Source of the DNA: Paragonimus westermani | Taxonomy: Eukaryota; Platyhelminthes; Trematoda; Plagiorchiida; Troglotrematidae | Assembly: GCA_008508345.1 (NCBI GenBank) | Contig: QNGE01002372.1 | Coordinates: 30,906-94,905, forward strand | Length of the DNA stretch: 64,000 nt | Reading direction: 5' to 3' | In this document: one piece after another, positions 62,000 to 64,000 of the stretch | How the letters are laid out: every line of letters starts with the position of its first letter | Position numbering within the stretch: the first letter of the stretch is position 1 | Translations under genes and position numbers: made by a program | The notes under the pieces: model-generated | Seen by the model: the letters and a program-made list of their open reading frames with translations, nothing else | The model's database searches: none | What the model was told of the DNA's origin: nothing

Positions 62000-64000
62000 G
62001 GAAACGGTGGAATTGACAGCACAAGTGACAACGGAACAGTCGGAACACAAGAATTGGTAGACACAAGTATTTCGTATTGACACGTCAGTACCGAATTTAG
62101 AACAACGTGGATCCTCTCTTTCGTAGCGAACAAACTGAGGAGTAGATAATTAATAAGTGGCTTAGGGTTGGTCCTTAAGCCCAGGAAAGTGTCAGGATCA
62201 CGAACAGATGCATTTGAACACAAAAGGGCTGGTTTGGGTTGATTGATTGCAATCGCTCCAGCTAACCGCAAGAATCTTGGGCTAGAATGAAGTAACAGGA
62301 TTCTGGATGCACAAGGTGGGTCGATAACGCGGCCGGTGGTCAGGATGTGTCTAGCGAGTGAGGAAACTGGCTGTTCACGCATTTCAGCAACGTTGCCATT
62401 TCCCAGAAACACGGACGTCTACACCCGGTCCTCCATTCTGGAGCTGAAGCATTTCCTAGTTCTGCCTACGTAACTTCCTCCGCAGTCACGTACGTAGATT
62501 TTCTTTTCTACAATGACCACCTTTCAGGTGGTATTCTCTGTATACTCTGCCTATCTACGAACCTCCCCGAGTGACCATTTGATTGTAAGATAGAAATAGT
62601 CAAGTCTATTTTTTTCGCAAAGCGATCGCGCGTATAGATTCGTCTTGCTCATGTGAACAGAGCATTCACTCGTGTTCGTTTTTATTGGGCCGGTGTGAAG
62701 CTGTTGAAGTTTATGTGTTGACCGGACTATGTGGGTTTCCTATAGAAAGTTCTTCCAACTGAGCCAGCTATTCAGATGTTGCACCAGGTTACCAATCATC
62801 TGTTTAAATCGACTGAAAATTAATGTGTTGTCGAACTGACGCAAAAATATAATAAGTTTCTTATCTCCGTAGCTAGCTGTCGTTCAATTTTTAGCACGAA
62901 CAGTCTGCCAAGATGGCAGACAGTGAACTTCCCATGACTGCCCCGTCCATCCGACCGTAGGACTGCTCGAAAAAACAACAAATGATATTCTGCGTGCAGA
63001 GCAACAATGTATCCCCCAATATGTCATTAGGAAACCACAACGAAGTGTGACTCAGTTCAATGAGCTCACAAGCATAGTCAGTCGTTTCAGGCAGAGGATC
63101 ATTTGCGAACGGTGGCTGAACGTCTACAGAACCCATCAGTTCGTTAGAAAGATGCATCCCGTCCAGGTCACTGATCAATTCCAGAGCACCATCCATAAGA
63201 TGTGTCTGAAATTTCCGTTTTAATGGGTTTGAAATTGCGACTAGCCAGCGTGTCAATTCACGGTGAGGGGAGTGTCATTGTCAGAATTGGCCCTGGCAGC
63301 ATCCAAAATGTGTATCATCGGCAAGCCGTGAAGTTGGGGTGTTGATGATCCACACTGCCTGCGAGGTTTACCCGCTACTCTATCAATACTCCTTAACTGT
63401 GAGAGCAGCTGAAGATGTCGTTCTATGTGGTCCTCTGTTTCGGCAACATTGTCCACTTTCTCCAGTCGTCGAAACCTAGTTTGATCATCCAATACTGATA
63501 ACATTTTTTGTACATACGAATCCTCGCCTAAAGTGGCGATTCCCGAGCACTTGTCAGGCTTAAGTACAGCCGCGTTTTTTGACTCAAGTTCTCTTAATGG
63601 CTGCAGGCGTTGCCTCGTGACAGCACACTGGTTATTAGTTGGGGTCATCACAAACCGACAAGTTATGTCGGCCAACCTAAGTTTTCACCGACATACGTTG
63701 TTAACACTAGTTCCTCGAAGATCAGATAATTGAACAATGAGGTTCTCAAACTGGACTTCAACACAAGTGCGATCAGGCTTATGTGTCGGTATTTTATAAT
63801 CAAGATCCAAACCTAACGCTTCCATTTGCAACGAATTCAATTGTACTGAAGAACAGTTCAGTATGTACCTACTGGGATTCAGTGGAATTGGTTCTTCACC
63901 ATGCTTCGCACGTGACTTCCGCAAACCACTGATACAAGTCCTGTTTGTATAATCGGTAATTTTCTTATCCAATAGTGTACAAATGACACGACAGCAAATT
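62000..64000 (-). mobile_element. Penelope-like element, longest copy, runs off the window (family A)
   Basis: Read from 64000 downward: an N-terminal RT part with LGLDLDYKIPTHKP (63972-63685); a conserved block with NAAVLKPDKCSGIA and GLPMIH (63675-63253); RT palm pieces with ARWLV-like, SVDVQ (motif A area) and GSSLSAILAD (63256-62891); then broken linker and endonuclease (CGGSYVGRTRKC, 62412-61996). Frameshifts, stops and a deletion of about 150 bases before the endonuclease show it is inactive. It is the only family A copy here that keeps RT sequence. Its 5' end lies beyond 64000. Confidence 0.85.
62055..62093 (-). ncRNA. Hammerhead ribozyme remnant in Penelope-like element
   Basis: Same layout as the copies at 18.5 and 34.5 kb: CGGTA, CTGACG, GT-CAAT-AC, GAAA, TAC-TT-GTG, TC, TACCA. 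The core A after CTGACG is replaced by T and one stem I pair is lost, so cleavage should be abolished. Confidence 0.6.

Overview
The window looks like nuclear DNA of a flatworm, most likely a digenean fluke with a large repeat-rich genome (a fasciolid would fit; this is inference). The reasons are one recognisable animal gene split by very long introns, several degraded copies of Penelope-like elements (PLEs), non-LTR retrotransposon debris, and a tRNA-derived short repeat that carries a hammerhead ribozyme, as the schistosome SM-alpha repeats do. There are no bacterial features, operons or CRISPR arrays.

The only confidently identified host gene is a lysosomal-type acid alpha-mannosidase (GH38, MAN2B1-like). 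It is read on the minus strand across most of the left 37 kb: exon 1 at 36942-35743 (signal peptide and catalytic domain), a 25.8 kb intron, exon 2 at 9949-9026, a 5.8 kb intron, and exon 3 at 3245-3068. About 767 residues are covered; the C-terminal quarter is not visible and should lie beyond position 1. A TATA-like box and a palindromic CCAAT pair sit just upstream of the start codon.

The introns and the right half are filled with old mobile elements. There are six PLE fragments (17.7-18.6, 28.7-29.5, 32.9-33.4, 34.0-34.6, 46.2-47.0 and 62.0-64.0 kb) from at least three families. There are at least thirteen copies of one tRNA-like/hammerhead SINE, a LINE fragment on the minus strand at 48.4-49.7 kb, another LINE scrap at 56.0 kb, and a possible envelope-like relic at 1.5-2.1 kb.

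The most interesting signal is at RNA level. Two unrelated retroelement types here, the PLEs and the SINE, each carry a foldable type I hammerhead ribozyme. Two PLE copies keep an intact core and differ only at positions that preserve pairing; others show core loss.

On the plus strand a few splice-bounded open segments (31.5, 51.0, 53.1, 53.7 and 60.0 kb) and a signal-peptide ORF at 38.1 kb may be exons of unidentified genes; they are listed with low to moderate confidence. A single N at 57895 sits exactly between two 339-base copies about 4% different, which looks like an assembly join of two haplotypes.
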